This document shows, piece by piece, positions 5,439 to 8,075 of a stretch of DNA of 8,075 bases (within the stretch, counting starts at the first letter, position 1; each line of letters starts with the position of its first letter). Position numbers and translations under genes: made by a program. The DNA is from Desulfuromonadaceae bacterium UBA6124 (GTDB lineage: Bacteria; Desulfobacterota; Desulfuromonadia; Desulfuromonadales; Trichloromonadaceae). The DNA is taken from the NCBI GenBank assembly GCA_002423365.1, contig DIVU01000395.1:1-8075 (forward strand), in the 5' to 3' direction. Under the pieces are notes generated by a model. It was not told the origin of the DNA, did not search any database, and saw only the letters and a list, made by a program, of their open reading frames with translations.

Positions 5439-8066
5439 ATGCGCAAAACCGGATTTCTGATCATCGCTCTGGTTGTTCTTGCCAATCTTGCCGCCTGGAC
5501 CCTGCTCAACCGTCCGGCGACGGCTCCCGACTGGACCGCACCCTACAACGGCCTCTCCTTCAGCCCGCTCCGTGAAGGCCAGGACGCCATGAAAGACCAA
5601 CTGCCCAGCACCGAGGAGATCGATCAGGACCTCGCCTTGGTCCAGGATAAAACCCTGCGCGTGCGGACCTATTCCTCCCTCGACACCCTCGGACAGATTC
5701 CCGAAATGGCTCAGGCCCGTGGGCTGAAGGTCACCGCCGGCGCCTGGCTCGACCAGGATGAAGCCAACAACCGCGCGGAGATCGAGCACCTGGTCGCCAA
5801 CGCCAACCGCTGGGCGAGCGTCGAGCGGGTCATCGTCGGCAACGAGGCGGTGCTGCGCGGCGACCTGACCGTCGCCCAGCTCAGCGCCTATATCGACCAG
5901 GTCCGTAAATCGACCCGGGTGCCGGTCGGCAGCGCCGAACCGCCCCACGTCTGGCTCGAACATCCGGAACTGGCCGCCGCCGTCGACTTCATCGCCGTGC
6001 ATATCCTCCCCTACTGGGAGGGCGTTCCCGCCGAGGAAGCGCCCCAGTGGGCCTTCAGCCGCTATCAGGAAGTAGTCGCCGCCTTCCCCGACAAGCCGGT
6101 GGTGATCGGCGAAGTCGGCTGGCCGAGCGCCGGCAGCCGCTTCATGGGCGCCAAGGCGTCGCCGGTGAATCAGGCCGTCTTCATCCGCGAGTTCCTGCAA
6201 CTGGCCCAGCAGCACCAGATCGACTACTTCCTCATGGAAGCCTTCGACCAGCCCTGGAAGAAGGCCCTGGAAGGCGCCGTCGGCGCCCACTGGGGGATTT
6301 TCGACGCTGATCGCCAGGCCAAGTTCCCCCTGACCGGCGCCATCACCGCCGTTCCCCATTGGCCCTGGCAAGCCGGCCTGGCCACGGTGCTGGCGCTGGT
6401 GCCGATGGTCCTCTTCCTGCGCCACTGGGATAACCTCAAGCGCCGCGGCCAGTTCTTCTTCGCCGCCCTTATCCAGCTGACCGCCTCGCTCTTCGCCTGG
6501 ACGGCGCTGCTCCCCCTGGCCGTCGAGATGTCTACGGTCGGGACGATCGTCTGGGGGCTCCTGCTGCCGGCCCAGCTCGGCCTGCTGCTGGTGATTCTGA
6601 CCAACGGCCTGGAAATGACCGAGATGCTCTGGGTCAAGCGCTGGAAACGTTATTTCGCGCCGCAAAATCCCGAGCGAGACCGGGAATTCCCCATGGCCTC
6701 GATCCATCTGGCGATCCACAACGAGCCGCCGGAACTGGTCTTCAAGACCCTCGACGGTCTCGCCGCCCTCGACTATCCCAATTTCGAGGTGCTGGTTATC
6801 GACAACAACACCGTCAACGAAGAAGTCTGGAAGCCGGTGGAGGAATACTGCGCCCGTCTCGGCAAACACTTCCGCTTCTTCCATCTGCCCAAATGGCCGG
6901 GCTACAAAGCCGGGGCGCTCAACTTCGCCCTTGGTGAGACCCATCCCGATGCCCAGGTGGTCGGGGTCATCGACGCCGACTACATCGTCAGCCCCGACTG
7001 GTTGCGCGCCCTCGTCCCCTACTTCGACAAGCCCGAAGTCGGCTTCGTCCAGGCGCCGCAGGATAACCGCGAATGGCAGGGGGATATCTTCCAGACCATG
7101 ATCAACTGGGAATACAACGGCTTCTTCCAGATCGGCATGGTCCACCGCAACGAGCGCAACGCCATCATCCAGCACGGCACCATGACCCTGATGCGCCGCG
7201 ACGCGCTGGAGCAGGTCGGCAAATGGAGCGAATGGTGTATCTGCGAGGATGCCGAACTCGGCCTGCGCCTGTTCAAGGCCGGTTACGAGTCGGTCTATGT
7301 CAACCACAACTTCGGCGAGGGGATCACTCCGACCAGCTTCGCCGGCTACAAGGGCCAGCGCTGGCGCTGGACCTACGGCGCGGTGCAGATCCTGCGCGGC
7401 CACTGGCGTTCACTGCTGCCCTGGAACAAATCGAACCTCACCGCCGGACAGAAGTTCCACTTCGTCACCGGTTGGATGCCCTGGTTCACCGACGCCCTGC
7501 ATCTGCTCTTCACCTTGGCGGGTGTCGCCTGGACCATCGGCATTCTGTTGCGCCCGCAGGATTTCGAAGTCCCCCTGGCGGTCTTCCTGGTGCCGACCCT
7601 GGGGTTGTTCCTCTTCAAGGTAGCCCACGCCCTGATTCTCTACCGGGCACGGGTCAAGTGCAGCTTCCTCCAGAGCCTGGCCGCCTCCGTCGCCGGCATG
7701 GGTCTGACCCACACCATCGCCCGGGCGATCTTCACCGGGCTTTTGCAGCCGAGCCATCCCTTCCTGCGCACCCCCAAGGGCGAAGGGCGCCAGGCGCTGC
7801 TCAAGGGCGTCATCATGGCCTGGGAAGAGACCCAGATCTTCCTGCTGCTGGTGGTTTCAGCGATCGCCAGCTTCTGGTTTTTCGGCCCTCACAACCCCGA
7901 AGGGACCCTCTGGGCCGTGCTCCTGCTGGTCCAGTCGATTCCCTACGGCGCCGCCCTGGCGACCTCCATGGCCAGTTGCATGCCCCGCCTGGATCTGGTC
8001 TTGCCGAAACTGGCCGCCATGCCCCGGCTGCTCACCGCCCGCGCCCGGCGCAATCCCCTGGGTTGA
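5439..8066 (+). CDS. Membrane GH17-GT2 fusion, NdvB-like beta-glucan synthase/transglycosylase
   Basis: An 875-residue protein. Residues 5-23 form a signal anchor. Residues ~33-300 are a GH17 domain, with acid/base Glu in VGNEAV (E136) and nucleophile in VIGEVGWPS (E225). Three helices follow (~311-327, 339-362, 367-388); the basic loop between the first two suggests GH17 outside and the next domain inside. Residues ~417-645 are a family 2 glycosyltransferase: IDADY (D512, D514), CEDAELG (E603-D604, catalytic base region) and QRWRW (Q640, R643, W644), the QxxRW mark of processive synthases. About four or five more helices follow, with a FLRTPKG motif between them. This order matches the NdvB-like proteins of Pseudomonas and Azotobacter, whose GH17 domains are beta-1,3-glucan transglycosylases, so a cyclic or branched beta-glucan is the likely product. 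The start at 5439 has a modest GAAGGGA nine bases upstream. No partner genes are in view; the product is inferred. Confidence 0.88.
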   Translation: MRKTGFLIIALVVLANLAAWTLLNRPATAPDWTAPYNGLSFSPLREGQDAMKDQLPSTEEIDQDLALVQDKTLRVRTYSSLDTLGQIPEMAQARGLKVTAGAWLDQDEANNRAEIEHLVANANRWASVERVIVGNEAVLRGDLTVAQLSAYIDQVRKSTRVPVGSAEPPHVWLEHPELAAAVDFIAVHILPYWEGVPAEEAPQWAFSRYQEVVAAFPDKPVVIGEVGWPSAGSRFMGAKASPVNQAVFIREFLQLAQQHQIDYFLMEAFDQPWKKALEGAVGAHWGIFDADRQAKFPLTGAITAVPHWPWQAGLATVLALVPMVLFLRHWDNLKRRGQFFFAALIQLTASLFAWTALLPLAVEMSTVGTIVWGLLLPAQLGLLLVILTNGLEMTEMLWVKRWKRYFAPQNPERDREFPMASIHLAIHNEPPELVFKTLDGLAALDYPNFEVLVIDNNTVNEEVWKPVEEYCARLGKHFRFFHLPKWPGYKAGALNFALGETHPDAQVVGVIDADYIVSPDWLRALVPYFDKPEVGFVQAPQDNREWQGDIFQTMINWEYNGFFQIGMVHRNERNAIIQHGTMTLMRRDALEQVGKWSEWCICEDAELGLRLFKAGYESVYVNHNFGEGITPTSFAGYKGQRWRWTYGAVQILRGHWRSLLPWNKSNLTAGQKFHFVTGWMPWFTDALHLLFTLAGVAWTIGILLRPQDFEVPLAVFLVPTLGLFLFKVAHALILYRARVKCSFLQSLAASVAGMGLTHTIARAIFTGLLQPSHPFLRTPKGEGRQALLKGVIMAWEETQIFLLLVVSAIASFWFFGPHNPEGTLWAVLLLVQSIPYGAALATSMASCMPRLDLVLPKLAAMPRLLTARARRNPLG

Positions 8067-8075
8067 TTAAAAGCA

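Noticed and set aside
5210..5575. Candidate small genes starting at 5210 or 5220 in the leader
   Set aside because: Neither has a well-placed ribosome site. The 5210 frame runs into the GH17-GT2 gene, and the translations resemble nothing. A short leader peptide cannot be fully excluded.
5304..7403. Very long open frame on the minus strand (699 codons)
   Set aside because: It is antisense to the GH17-GT2 gene, whose catalytic motifs are all on the + strand. The antisense translation is compositionally biased and has no domains.

Overview
The window is GC-rich and densely coding, with every gene on the + strand. It holds the downstream part of an operon for a membrane-bound complex of the group 4 hydrogenase / complex I superfamily (positions 1-4787), a tiny zinc-ribbon gene (4862-5029), a 409-base non-coding stretch with promoter and hairpin signals (5030-5438), and a large membrane glycosyltransferase fused to a GH17 domain (5439-8066). 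The gene content and base composition suggest an anaerobic, respiring Desulfuromonadales/Geobacter-type bacterium. This is inference; no rRNA or other taxonomic marker is present.

Operon, in order: the C-terminus of a HyfC/NuoH-type membrane subunit, a HyfE-type membrane subunit, a HyfF (NuoL/M/N)-type antiporter subunit, a NuoC-NuoD-type large subunit, and one protein joining a two-cluster ferredoxin domain to a NuoB/HyfI small subunit. The last four genes are tightly spaced and several start sites suggest translational coupling. An imperfect 21-bp inverted repeat separates the first two genes. A HyfB-type subunit is expected upstream but is not in view.

The main point of interest is the large subunit. 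It aligns well with HycE/HyfG, but both cysteine pairs that hold the Ni-Fe site are replaced: AGDT stands where CGIC is expected, and SYCG where CYSC is expected. The protein also ends right after the second site, with no maturation tail. The small subunit keeps all four cysteines for its [4Fe-4S] cluster, and the antiporter subunit keeps its key Glu/Lys residues. The complex therefore looks able to move electrons and ions but unable to act as a hydrogenase. This fits the poorly understood energy-converting hydrogenase-related (Ehr) complexes, whose electron acceptor or donor at the old Ni-Fe site is unknown.

Downstream, the FmdB-type zinc-ribbon gene has its own good sigma70-type promoter. 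The GH17-GT2 protein has a second promoter and a leader of about 250 nt containing a terminator-like hairpin. The protein is of the NdvB-like kind: a periplasmic beta-glucan-remodelling domain anchored to a cytoplasmic, processive-type GT2 glucosyltransferase. There is no sign that it belongs functionally with the Ehr-like operon.
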